From IMG/VR virus record IMGVR_UViG_3300035181_000419, positions 1 to 60,490 of that record: a stretch of 60,490 nt of DNA, one strand, 5' to 3'. Each line of letters starts with the position of its first letter. Positions within the stretch are counted from its first letter, which is position 1. Made by a program: the position numbers and the translations under genes. The stretch is from a virus. Positions 53,805-60,490 of the stretch are shown one piece after another. A model generated the notes under the pieces. It made no database searches, was not told the origin of the DNA, and saw only the letters and a list, made by a program, of their open reading frames with translations.

Positions 53805-54278
53805 ATGCTGCTACAAAAGATCAACGAAGCTCGCAGTTACCCGTGCTGCGAAGTGATGCAGCCCCCCGGCCACTACCGCGTTGATGTCGCAATCACGCCC
53901 AAGGTCAAGAACCTGCCCCAACCTGTGACAATGCACGTCTATAAGTGTCACAAGTGCTACCGTAAGATGCTGACAGACCATGACTTAAGTATCTTAGAAG
54001 TGAGTGGCGTCCAGAACCCGACAGTGGCGTGGGCTAGGAGCCACGGCATCAGAGCCACTAAGCTCCAAGGTCAGGGTAATCGCTCACTTCCTGACTACGA
54101 GTTTTGGATCAAAGGCGGAAAGCCCAAATTGATGGAGTTCAAGCGCCCCGGAGAACTTCCGACCGCGCTCCAGGAAGACACCATCGCGAAGTTTGCCGCT
54201 GACGGCTACGTGGTTGAGATACACGATGACAAGCACTCCGCCATCGCTTCCCTGCAAAGGTCACTAGATGCTCGTTGA
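53805..54278 (+). CDS. VRR-NUC nuclease with N-terminal zinc site
   Basis: 157 residues. The N-terminal part has CCEVMQPPGHYRVDV and YKCHKCYRKMLTD, likely zinc. The VRR-NUC fold follows: GNRSLPDYEFWIKGGKPKLM, then EFKRPGELPTALQ, giving the PD...ExK site. Such nucleases resolve branched DNA. It overlaps the start of the helicase gene by 11 bp. Confidence 0.85.
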   Translation: MLLQKINEARSYPCCEVMQPPGHYRVDVAITPKVKNLPQPVTMHVYKCHKCYRKMLTDHDLSILEVSGVQNPTVAWARSHGIRATKLQGQGNRSLPDYEFWIKGGKPKLMEFKRPGELPTALQEDTIAKFAADGYVVEIHDDKHSAIASLQRSLDAR

Positions 54279-55743
54279 AACCGCCCGCCCCGCAGTTCCC
54301 TGGATTCCTCACAACTATCAGAAGAACGTGATGAAGTTCATGCTAGAGAACGCGTCGGCGGGGCTGTTGCTAGACCCCGGCCTTGGGAAGACTTCATGCA
54401 CCTTTGGGACGCTGAAGGTTCTCAAGGCAAAGAGCATGATGAAATCTGCTTTGGTCATCGCACCACTACGAGTCTGCTACGCAGTATGGCCCCGTGAGGC
54501 CGAAAAGTGGAAAGACTTTAATGACATGAAGGTGGTGGTGCTACATGGAAAAGACAAAGAAGCCAATCTCTCAGTTAAAGCAGACATCTATGTCATCAAT
54601 CCGGAAGGGCTGGAATGGCTATTCTCTAATCCACGCTTTAAGAAATTAGCCCCAGATATTTTGGTGATTGATGAGAGTAGCCGGTTCAAGAATACGCAGG
54701 CCAAGAGGTTCAAGGCGCTAAAACCTTGGCTGAAGACATTCCGAAGGCGCTACATTCTGACCGGAACACCTGCCCCCAATGGACTACTGGACCTATTTGG
54801 GCAGATCTATATCCTAGACCTGGGAAAGTCCTTTGGCCCCTACATCACAAAGTTCAAGAACGACTTCTTTTATCCTTCTGGGTTTGGGGGGTTCACTTGG
54901 CGTCCGAAGAATGATACAGCAGAGCGCATCAATGAACTGCTCAAGCCGCTGACCATTCGTCTTGAGGATAAGGACTACCTAGAAATTCCGCAGCTTGTGA
55001 CTAGCCCAGAAACCGACATTATCATTGATCTGCCAGATGATGCTCGGAAAATCTATCATGACCTTGAAAAGGAAATGATAGCCAAACTATCCGAGACCGA
55101 AGTTCTGACAGCGATGAGCGCGGCAACCGCAAGTATGAAGTGCAGGCAGCTCGCGAATGGTTGCGTCTACAGACAACTGGAATACGCGCCCGCTATGAAG
55201 GAGGATAGGTGGCACTATGTCCATGACGAAAAGATTAAGGCGCTTGAAGATTTTGTTAGTGAACTTAATGGGAAACCTCTGCTTGTCGCCTACGAGTTCG
55301 TTCATGACATGGAAAGGATTCGTAAGGCGTTTCCAACTGCGACGTTCGTTGCGGACATCAAGGCATCCAAATTCGCTGATGTTGAGCGTAGATGGAACGC
55401 GGGGGAAATTGAAATGCTGGTGGGGCACCCCGCCTCGATTGGTCACGGGCTCAATCTGCAGGAAAGCGGAAACCACATCCTCTTCTACGGCCCCACCTGG
55501 GATTTGGAGCTATACGACCAGTTCATTAAGCGCATCCTGCGACAAGGCAACAAAAGTTCCCACGTCTTCGTGTATCATATCCTAGCAAGAAATACCGTAG
55601 ATTTCGCTGTGATGCGAGCGCTTCGGGGGAAGGCCAAGGTTCAGAGCAGCCTACTCGAGTCGCTTAAGGACTACGCATCTGAGGTTGAGTTCAATCCAAC
55701 CGGAAGCGAAGCGGCACGTGCGATCATGAAGAATCTAATTTAG
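54268..55743 (+). CDS. SNF2-like DEAD/H helicase
   Basis: 491 residues. Motif I GLLLDPGLGKTSCTFGTL (about 31-48), motif Ia VIAPLRVCYAVWP, motif II ILVIDESSRFKN, motif III YILTGTPAPNG, then in the second RecA domain LQESGNHILFYGPTWDLELY and the motif VI QFIKRILRQGNKSSHV. SF2 enzymes of this type in phages serve recombination or replication restart. It follows VRR-NUC, a common phage pairing. Confidence 0.9.
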   Translation: MLVETARPAVPWIPHNYQKNVMKFMLENASAGLLLDPGLGKTSCTFGTLKVLKAKSMMKSALVIAPLRVCYAVWPREAEKWKDFNDMKVVVLHGKDKEANLSVKADIYVINPEGLEWLFSNPRFKKLAPDILVIDESSRFKNTQAKRFKALKPWLKTFRRRYILTGTPAPNGLLDLFGQIYILDLGKSFGPYITKFKNDFFYPSGFGGFTWRPKNDTAERINELLKPLTIRLEDKDYLEIPQLVTSPETDIIIDLPDDARKIYHDLEKEMIAKLSETEVLTAMSAATASMKCRQLANGCVYRQLEYAPAMKEDRWHYVHDEKIKALEDFVSELNGKPLLVAYEFVHDMERIRKAFPTATFVADIKASKFADVERRWNAGEIEMLVGHPASIGHGLNLQESGNHILFYGPTWDLELYDQFIKRILRQGNKSSHVFVYHILARNTVDFAVMRALRGKAKVQSSLLESLKDYASEVEFNPTGSEAARAIMKNLI

Positions 55744-55762
55744 CATTTTGTTCCTCACCCCC

Positions 55763-55791
55763 TTGCGCTTGACCGATGGAAGTGCTACCCT
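55763..55791 (+). promoter_or_regulatory. promoter (TTGCGC type)
   Basis: TTGCGC (55763-55768), 17 bp, TACCCT (55786-55791). Transcription would start near 55798, so the ATG at 55776 cannot be used from this promoter, which favours the GTG at 55824. Confidence 0.6.
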
Positions 55792-55823
55792 TGGTTTGCG
55801 CTACTTTTCTGAATAGGTCCCAA

Positions 55824-56480
55824 GTGACTGAAACCTACCAGCTCCGCTGTGATCTACAACGCCACGTCGTGTTACTTGTCGGAACCAGTGGCGATCAATC
55901 CTTTTACATCGCCAAGGAGAAATCTAAGGTTGATGTTCTTAAGACTCGCCGTGCAGCATTTGACAAGGAATACTGCATGGAGATTACTGAGTATTCATTA
56001 GCGGACTTCGCTAACCGAACGCTCAAATTAAAAGAACTAGGGGTGCAAATCACCCCTCGGGCTGCGGCCCATCTCAACACCCTCTCAAAGGAGCCATTCA
56101 TGGCCAAGGTCCAGAAGATCCAGGAACCCGCGTCGGACGCCCAGGTCGATCCGGTCACCCCCGCCGCCAAGCCTGCCAAGGAGCCCAAGGCTCCCAAGGA
56201 GCCCAAGGCCCCCAAGCTCAACGAGGACGGCTCCATCATCGAGCCCACGCCGCGCAACCGCCGCGAGAAGATCGATGGCGACCGCAAGATCAAGGTGATT
56301 GGCGCGAACCCCGCGCGGCTCGGGACCACGCGCCATGCCATCGTGGAGTTCATTCTCGGAGCTCGGACCGTGGCGGAGGCTCTGGATAACAGCGTGGTTC
56401 GCAAGGATGGCACCGAATACAAGATCGGTATGCCCGACATCTACTTCGCTCTGGAAAACAATCTGATCGAGCTCATCTAG
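55824..56480 (+). CDS. two-part protein, long form of Ala/Pro/Lys-tailed protein B
   Basis: 218 residues from the GTG at 55824. The first 92 residues form an alpha/beta domain (TYQLRCDLQRHVVLLVGTSG, YSLADFANRTLKLKELGVQI) not seen elsewhere here. It then runs in frame into the complete protein B, which has its own strong ribosome-binding site and ATG at 56100. The long form may therefore be a fusion made beside a shorter product. An ATG at 55776 exists but precedes the promoter start. No family recognised for the N-terminal part. Confidence 0.55.
   Translation: MTETYQLRCDLQRHVVLLVGTSGDQSFYIAKEKSKVDVLKTRRAAFDKEYCMEITEYSLADFANRTLKLKELGVQITPRAAAHLNTLSKEPFMAKVQKIQEPASDAQVDPVTPAAKPAKEPKAPKEPKAPKLNEDGSIIEPTPRNRREKIDGDRKIKVIGANPARLGTTRHAIVEFILGARTVAEALDNSVVRKDGTEYKIGMPDIYFALENNLIELI
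56100..56480 (+). CDS. Ala/Pro/Lys-tailed protein B (internal start)
   Basis: 126 residues from an internal in-frame ATG preceded by CAAAGGAGCC, the same site as protein A at 41417. A Lys/Pro/Ala-rich tail with tandem PKEPKAPK runs to about 45, then a basic linker RNRREKIDGDRKIKVIG, then the domain shared with protein A: ARLGTTRHAIVEFI, RTVAEALDNSV, YKIGMPDIYFALENNLIEL. C/G-ending codons are strongly preferred here, unlike the upstream 92 codons, so this part is probably highly expressed by itself. It may be a nucleoid-like DNA-binding protein; inference only. Confidence 0.6.
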   Translation: MAKVQKIQEPASDAQVDPVTPAAKPAKEPKAPKEPKAPKLNEDGSIIEPTPRNRREKIDGDRKIKVIGANPARLGTTRHAIVEFILGARTVAEALDNSVVRKDGTEYKIGMPDIYFALENNLIELI

Positions 56481-56496
56481 TCGTCGGTCGCCATAA

Positions 56497-56534
56497 TTCG
56501 CCCCGTCTGTGGTTTAGTCCATAGCCGGGGCGAA
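56497..56534 (+). terminator. hairpin after protein B
   Basis: TTCGCCCCG (56497-56505) pairs with CGGGGCGAA (56526-56534); CTGTGG/CCATAG can pair inside. GTTCTCTGG follows, a weak U-tract. It may act as a partial terminator before the modification cassette. Confidence 0.6.
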
Positions 56535-56551
56535 GTTCTCTGGAGTGTCAA

Positions 56552-57508
56552 ATGAAAACTGTGGTGTTCAGTTTCAATCCTCCTACACCCGACGGCTCGT
56601 TGGCAAACGCGCGAACTGCGACTTTTATTGCTGACACGCTCGATGTCCCACTTATTTGTGATAAGAATATCGCAGATGTTGAGGCTGATGTTCTCATTCT
56701 TGTGGCGGGTGTTTTCATGTATTGTCGTTGTCTGCCCGAAGTCGGCGCCGCTGTAGAAAAAGCCAAGCGCGTCGTCTGGGCACAGAATGACTACACCATC
56801 AAGCCCCCGCTTGCGGACGGCATTGCCGAAAGCCCGTTTAGAAAAGCATTCAGGAACCGTAGGTCTGCTGGTCTGCCCGATGTTGATTTCTGGACCACAA
56901 TGAAGAAGGCCTCAGAAAAGACGCCCTTCAGTGCGTGGGTGAACTGGAATCAGATGGCGTATGAAACCCCCATCAGTGACGAAGCTTTTGAGCTGAATCG
57001 TGAGCACGCCATTGAATCATTCATCTACTACGGGGCCGATAGGCTGGGGCGCCGAGACTACTTTGACTGGTATTTCAATGGACAGAAGGCGCCATTGACT
57101 ATCAGTTCCTTTAGTAAGTCAATGTCTCGCTACGAAGATGATGCCGATATCATTCCTGCATTCAAGCGAACTGAGTTCTTTGACCGATTGGGCCAGTATT
57201 CCGCCGGGCTATACCTGGAGGACAAACGCTCGCACGCCGAGTTCACCAGCCCTGCCACGCGGTTCTATGAGATGCTCCGCGTGGGGGTTGCCATGTTCTT
57301 TCAGCCCCAGGCGGTTCCCATGCTGGCGAAGGCTGGGTTCGATGTTGCGCCCTTTGTTGCCACGCCGGGGCAGCTACCAGACGCGCTCAGCAGGGCGCCA
57401 GAGGTGGCTCGCCAGCAACGGGCACTGTGGGGTGGTAGGCCCTACCTTCAGCACCTAAAGGAACAGCTTTTGCGAGAGCACGCACGCATCCAGGAGGGTG
57501 TCAAATGA
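56552..57508 (+). CDS. GT-B glycosyltransferase-like protein, DNA modification cassette
   Basis: 318 residues. Rossmann-like start KTVVFSFNPPTPDGSLANAR, VWAQNDYTIKPP near 75-86, SFIYYGADRLGRRDYFDWYF near 158-177 and a C-terminal pattern EFTSPATRFYEMLRVGVAMF (about 230-249) that recalls the acceptor-end Glu and helix of GT-B glycosyltransferases. The stop overlaps the start of the hmdU-kinase-like gene. In hypermodified phages such proteins can glycosylate hydroxymethylated bases. Family uncertain; the cassette role is inferred from neighbours. Confidence 0.5.
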   Translation: MKTVVFSFNPPTPDGSLANARTATFIADTLDVPLICDKNIADVEADVLILVAGVFMYCRCLPEVGAAVEKAKRVVWAQNDYTIKPPLADGIAESPFRKAFRNRRSAGLPDVDFWTTMKKASEKTPFSAWVNWNQMAYETPISDEAFELNREHAIESFIYYGADRLGRRDYFDWYFNGQKAPLTISSFSKSMSRYEDDADIIPAFKRTEFFDRLGQYSAGLYLEDKRSHAEFTSPATRFYEMLRVGVAMFFQPQAVPMLAKAGFDVAPFVATPGQLPDALSRAPEVARQQRALWGGRPYLQHLKEQLLREHARIQEGVK

Positions 57509-58353
57509 GTAATCCTATGCGCGTAGACGACCTGTGCTATTGGATCAAAGAGCGCCATTCCATCTATACCAAGAAGCAGGCTGGGGAGCCAAAGCCTTGG
57601 ACCCAGGACCCAATCTTGCAAAGTTATCGGTTCTGCAATGTCTATCGAAATCTCGATACCGTGACAGAATGGATCCACGCAAACTGGATGAACCGCAGCG
57701 ATCCGAATATGTTCGTGGCTATGGCTATCGCACGGTTCGTGAACTGGCCAGACACCCTTGAAGAAATGGGGTTTCCGTTGCCGTGGGATCCCGAGCATTT
57801 TGTATCGGTCCTACATGATCGCCGGCGCAGGAACGAGAAGGTTTACAGTGGGGCCTACATCGTATCCACTAACGGCCACGCCATGGATAAGGCCGAGTAT
57901 CTCGCCAACTTCGTCATCCAGCCCATCTGGGACAACCGCATTGACGTTCGCCCAAAGAAGGGTGACACTCTTGAGTCCTTCTACCAGCGGCTTGTCAAGT
58001 TCGATGGGCTGGGCAGCTTCATGGCTGGGCAGGTGATAGCTGATCTGAAGTATGACAAGTTCAGCCCACTTTACGAAGCAAGCGATGAATTCAGTTGGGC
58101 GACCAGCGGGCCTGGGAGTCGGCGAGGCATGAACCGTGTCATCCAGCGGCCTCCTGCAGCGCCTATCACTGAGCGGGTGTGGAGGGAGAACCTGACCATC
58201 CTTCACCAAGCCGTTCAGGACAGGCTCGCCCCTTTGGGTATGCCGCCAATCTGCGCCCAGGACCTCCAGAACGCATTATGTGAGTTCGACAAATTCGAGC
58301 GCGTCCGGCTTGGGGAGGGCACCCCGCGCTCCGGATACCCTGGGAGGGGCTGA
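57505..58353 (+). CDS. putative 5-hmdU DNA kinase (aGPT-Pplase2 / HMUDK helical family)
   Basis: 282 residues. IKERHSIYTKKQAGEPKPWT (about 14-33) followed by DPILQSYRFCNVYRNLDTVT (about 34-53) is the hallmark opening of the family first predicted as pyrophosphorylases of thymine hypermodification and later shown to include 5-hydroxymethyl-dU DNA kinases. GLGSFMAGQVIADLKY (about 166-181) is the helix-hairpin-helix-like DNA site. These enzymes activate the hydroxymethyl group on DNA for further substitution. The next gene makes the hydroxymethylated nucleotide. The identification is by remembered motif. Confidence 0.65.
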   Translation: MSNPMRVDDLCYWIKERHSIYTKKQAGEPKPWTQDPILQSYRFCNVYRNLDTVTEWIHANWMNRSDPNMFVAMAIARFVNWPDTLEEMGFPLPWDPEHFVSVLHDRRRRNEKVYSGAYIVSTNGHAMDKAEYLANFVIQPIWDNRIDVRPKKGDTLESFYQRLVKFDGLGSFMAGQVIADLKYDKFSPLYEASDEFSWATSGPGSRRGMNRVIQRPPAAPITERVWRENLTILHQAVQDRLAPLGMPPICAQDLQNALCEFDKFERVRLGEGTPRSGYPGRG

Positions 58354-59345
58354 TGGAATTCCGTGCAAGAAACCTCACGCAGGTGATGGCCGCGTGCCTT
58401 CCTAAACTTGTGGAGGGAACCGCAGAGTCCTCGCGTAACGGGCCGGTGATCTTAATTGACGAACCGGTGATCCTCACTTACGAGAAACCTTGCGAGCGAG
58501 TGCTGTTCTCACCCACACGCGACGCTAACCCATTCTTTCATCTAATGGAAGCTCTATGGATGCTGGCGGGGCGCGACGACGTTGAGTTTCCCACCAGGTT
58601 CAATTCAAAGTTCAGCCAGTTCTCAGATAATGGTGTGACCTTCAATGGAGCCTACGGTTTCAGATGGCGCAAGTATTTTGACACAGATCAGATTGAACTG
58701 GCTGTCAAAGAACTAACGGAGAACCCAGGTTCAAGGCGCGTAGTAATCGGGATGTGGGATCCGATGTGCGATCTTGGATCCACGAGCAAAGACATCCCGT
58801 GCAACACGCACATCTATCTGAGCATCCGGGAGAACTCTGGTCTGCTGGATATGACAGTGTGCAACCGAAGCAACGATGCAATCTGGGGGGCCTTTGGCGC
58901 GAACGCTGTTCACATGAGTATTCTTCAAGAATACCTGGCGGCATCAATTGGCGTGGGCGTTGGGCGCTACCGACAGGTGACAAACAATCTCCACTTCTAC
59001 TCGGATACCTTCAGCGTGGAGAAACTATCACGCATTGCGGATGAGTGTGCATCAGACACGGCGTATTCACTAGGACGTGTCAGTCCTTATCCGCTGATCT
59101 CCATTTCCCCAGGCTGCTGGATGACTGAGCTCCGCGAGTTCCTGGCGAAGCCATCAATGAAGCCTGAGAACTACCACGATGGCTTTTTCGCCGAAGTGGC
59201 GGCCCCCATGTTCGCCGCTTGGGGGGAACGGAAGGCTAATGGGGACACGCATAAAATGAACCAGCTCATAGAAAGCATCGCCGCTTATGACTGGCGCGTG
59301 GCCTGCCGAGAATGGGTTGTCCGTAGGAGTAAGAAAGATGTATAA
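58353..59345 (+). CDS. thymidylate synthase-like deoxypyrimidine hydroxymethylase
   Basis: 330 residues. SSRNGPVILIDEPVILTYEK, ERVLFSPTRDANPFFHLMEA, then DIPCNTHIYLSIRENSG with the catalytic Cys (about 146-162) and CNRSNDAIWGAFGANAVHMS (about 169-188). The family branch with ANPFFHLMEALWMLAGR is typical of phage hydroxymethylases. The Asn in GAFGANAVHM takes the place of the Asn that selects dUMP in thymidylate synthases; dCMP hydroxymethylases carry Asp. So 5-hydroxymethyl-dUMP is the likely product, but plain dTMP synthesis is not excluded. It directly follows the kinase-like gene. Confidence 0.75.
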   Translation: MEFRARNLTQVMAACLPKLVEGTAESSRNGPVILIDEPVILTYEKPCERVLFSPTRDANPFFHLMEALWMLAGRDDVEFPTRFNSKFSQFSDNGVTFNGAYGFRWRKYFDTDQIELAVKELTENPGSRRVVIGMWDPMCDLGSTSKDIPCNTHIYLSIRENSGLLDMTVCNRSNDAIWGAFGANAVHMSILQEYLAASIGVGVGRYRQVTNNLHFYSDTFSVEKLSRIADECASDTAYSLGRVSPYPLISISPGCWMTELREFLAKPSMKPENYHDGFFAEVAAPMFAAWGERKANGDTHKMNQLIESIAAYDWRVACREWVVRRSKKDV

Positions 59346-59841
59346 CAGACTGAGGTTCCTTTATGGGGGGCTGGCTACCAAGCGGTTCCACACCCTTCGG
59401 ACTATCCAAGAGAATACCGTCGGCCACCACTCTTGCGGTGTGGCCCTGCTAGTGGCTGAGTTGTCGGAATCAACTCCGCGGGCGGAACTTCTACTCGCGT
59501 GCCTGCGGCACGACCTCGCAGAACACAAGGCTGGCGACTCTCCCGCGCCTGCCAAGCGAGAGGGCGGCTTCGGTGAACTTCTGAATAGTTACGAGGCCAA
59601 ACTCCTAGAAGAGCAGTGGGGGAAGGCGGGCCTGACCAGTGAGGAATTCCGTCTGTTCAAGATCGCTGATTGCTTGGATGGCATCATGTTCTGCATCAGT
59701 GAACGCACCATGGGAAATCGTCATCTTGACGGGGCCTACAAGAATTTCCGTGACTACATCGCGGAACTGCATCCGACCCCTCATGAGAGTTACATCATCG
59801 GGGTCGTATGCGCCCCTTGGAGGGAACTTGTCAATGGATAA
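59338..59841 (+). CDS. HD-domain 5'-deoxynucleotidase-like protein
   Basis: 167 residues from the ATG at 59338, overlapping the previous stop. RFHTLRTIQENTVGHHSCGV (about 15-34) with LLACLRHDLAEHKAGDSPAP (about 57-76) gives the H...HH...HD HD-domain metal site in the arrangement of YfbR-type nucleotidases; Asp in KIADCLDGI completes it. It could remove a competing nucleotide, such as host dTMP, to favour the modified one. Confidence 0.75.
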   Translation: MYNRLRFLYGGLATKRFHTLRTIQENTVGHHSCGVALLVAELSESTPRAELLLACLRHDLAEHKAGDSPAPAKREGGFGELLNSYEAKLLEEQWGKAGLTSEEFRLFKIADCLDGIMFCISERTMGNRHLDGAYKNFRDYIAELHPTPHESYIIGVVCAPWRELVNG

Positions 59842-60058
59842 TGAACCCACAAGAACGGTGTCATTAGCAGAGGCGTTTCCGCTAGAACAACAGCGCATCC
59901 GCGAAATGATAGAAATCTACGGAGAATGTGGCCCTGGCGGTAGACGTATGCAAATCGTCCTGAACGACATCCTGTCCCGTTCAATGCAGGCGGCTGCGAA
60001 TCAAGACGTCGTGGCCATGCTGAAATCCTACTATGAAATGAAGGAGGAACAACTGTGA
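59834..60058 (+). CDS. small helical protein
   Basis: 74 residues from the ATG at 59834, overlapping the HD gene by 8 bp. Helical (EQQRIREMIEIYGECGPGGR). Unknown. Coupled to the DUF3310 gene by GTGA. Confidence 0.55.
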   Translation: MDNEPTRTVSLAEAFPLEQQRIREMIEIYGECGPGGRRMQIVLNDILSRSMQAAANQDVVAMLKSYYEMKEEQL

Positions 60059-60456
60059 GCAGTCCTAACGAAAGGCAGGTCGGGGGCGGCCACTACAAAT
60101 CTGAGTTTCAGCACTGGGATTTTGTGCTGGGGGTCCTAGGTGGTCGCTATCTTGAAGGATGTCTTACCAAGTATGCGAGCCGTTGGCGAAAGAAAAACGG
60201 CCTGCAAGATCTTGACAAGGCGGAGCATTATCTTGACAAACTTCTTTCCACTGTGGAGGCAAATCAGAATGTCTACAGGGGAACTCCGGACGAAGTCATC
60301 CGACCGGCTGCACGCATGGCTAGGGCGTTTGCCGAAGCCAACGATTTGAACGAACACGAGACTGCCATCATGGTTCGCGTCGCTACGTGGAGCACCACAG
60401 CCGATCTTGAGGCAATTAGGGTCCATATCGCACAGTTGAGGCTTTTGGCTCCATAA
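60055..60456 (+). CDS. DUF3310 protein
   Basis: 133 residues, GTG start. QVGGGHYKSEFQHWDFVLG, LEGCLTKYASRWRKKNGLQD and LDKAEHYLDKLL match DUF3310, a short phage protein of nucleotide-metabolism regions with no known reaction. The last 70 residues are repeated at the start of the window with changes. Last gene of the rightward operon before the terminator (246-290) on the circular map. Confidence 0.85.
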   Translation: MSSPNERQVGGGHYKSEFQHWDFVLGVLGGRYLEGCLTKYASRWRKKNGLQDLDKAEHYLDKLLSTVEANQNVYRGTPDEVIRPAARMARAFAEANDLNEHETAIMVRVATWSTTADLEAIRVHIAQLRLLAP

Positions 60457-60490
60457 ACCAGCCGTTCTGCGGCCTAGAAGTAAACTTTAA
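60244..60490. repeat. right copy of the imperfect terminal repeat
   Basis: Pairs with 1-247 (offset 60243), 236 of 247 identical. It covers the 3' half of the DUF3310 gene and 34 bases past it. Confidence 0.95.

Noticed and set aside
1-60490. Temperate lifestyle
   Set aside because: No integrase, excisionase, lambda-type repressor or attachment site is found; the AbrB-like gene alone is not evidence.

Overview
The window is an essentially complete genome of a strictly lytic-looking tailed bacteriophage (Caudoviricetes) with siphovirus architecture. No integrase, excisionase or phage repressor is visible. The last 247 bp (60244-60490) repeat the first 247 bp at about 95.5% identity inside one gene (DUF3310), so the map closes into a circle of about 60.24 kb. 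The lambda-type tail-tip set (M, L, K, I and J homologues) suggests a Gram-negative host; the host itself cannot be named from the sequence.

Layout. From 28.5 kb down to 0.3 kb everything is on the minus strand and forms the late region: small and large terminase, DUF4055 portal, scaffold, P22-type coat protein, head-tail connectors, tail tube, a G/GT chaperone with a -1 frameshift, tape measure, tail-tip proteins, a tail protein ending in a Hint (intein-like) domain, lysis candidates, and Gly-rich adhesin and fibre-adaptor genes. A strong bidirectional terminator at 246-288 separates this operon from the rightward genes that converge on it. From 28.5 to 32.9 kb lies a regulatory region: a 930-bp interval almost without GA or TC dinucleotides holding one odd gene, a 5 x 26 bp tandem array, and small leftward cassettes (promoter, one or two tiny genes, terminator) bounded by dispersed repeats. 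From 32.95 kb to the right end all genes are on the plus strand: about 40 small early genes (HNH-derived proteins, zinc ribbons, two pentapeptide-repeat proteins, several tiny membrane proteins), then RadC, primase-helicase, a DnaJ-like protein, ATP-dependent ligase, a tRNA-like element, a putative ssDNA-binding protein, family A DNA polymerase, Cas4-like nuclease, VRR-NUC nuclease, SNF2-like helicase, and finally a DNA base hypermodification cassette (glycosyltransferase-like protein, putative 5-hmdU DNA kinase, deoxypyrimidine hydroxymethylase, HD nucleotidase).

Working together. The right arm should convert host nucleotides, replicate the genome and probably modify thymine. The left arm builds a P22-coat head and a flexible lambda-like tail. 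Many transcription units begin at promoters with a shared -35 variant (TTGCGC or TGGCGC), about 17 bp from TATACT/TATGCT/TACACT. The coat gene has its own promoter and is bracketed by terminators.

The strongest candidates for something undescribed are the GA/TC-free interval with its gene and flanking iterons, the repeat-bounded leftward cassettes, the 100-nt tRNA-like element without a standard anticodon arm, and the hydroxymethyl-dU type modification cassette. All family names come from reading motifs without database searches.
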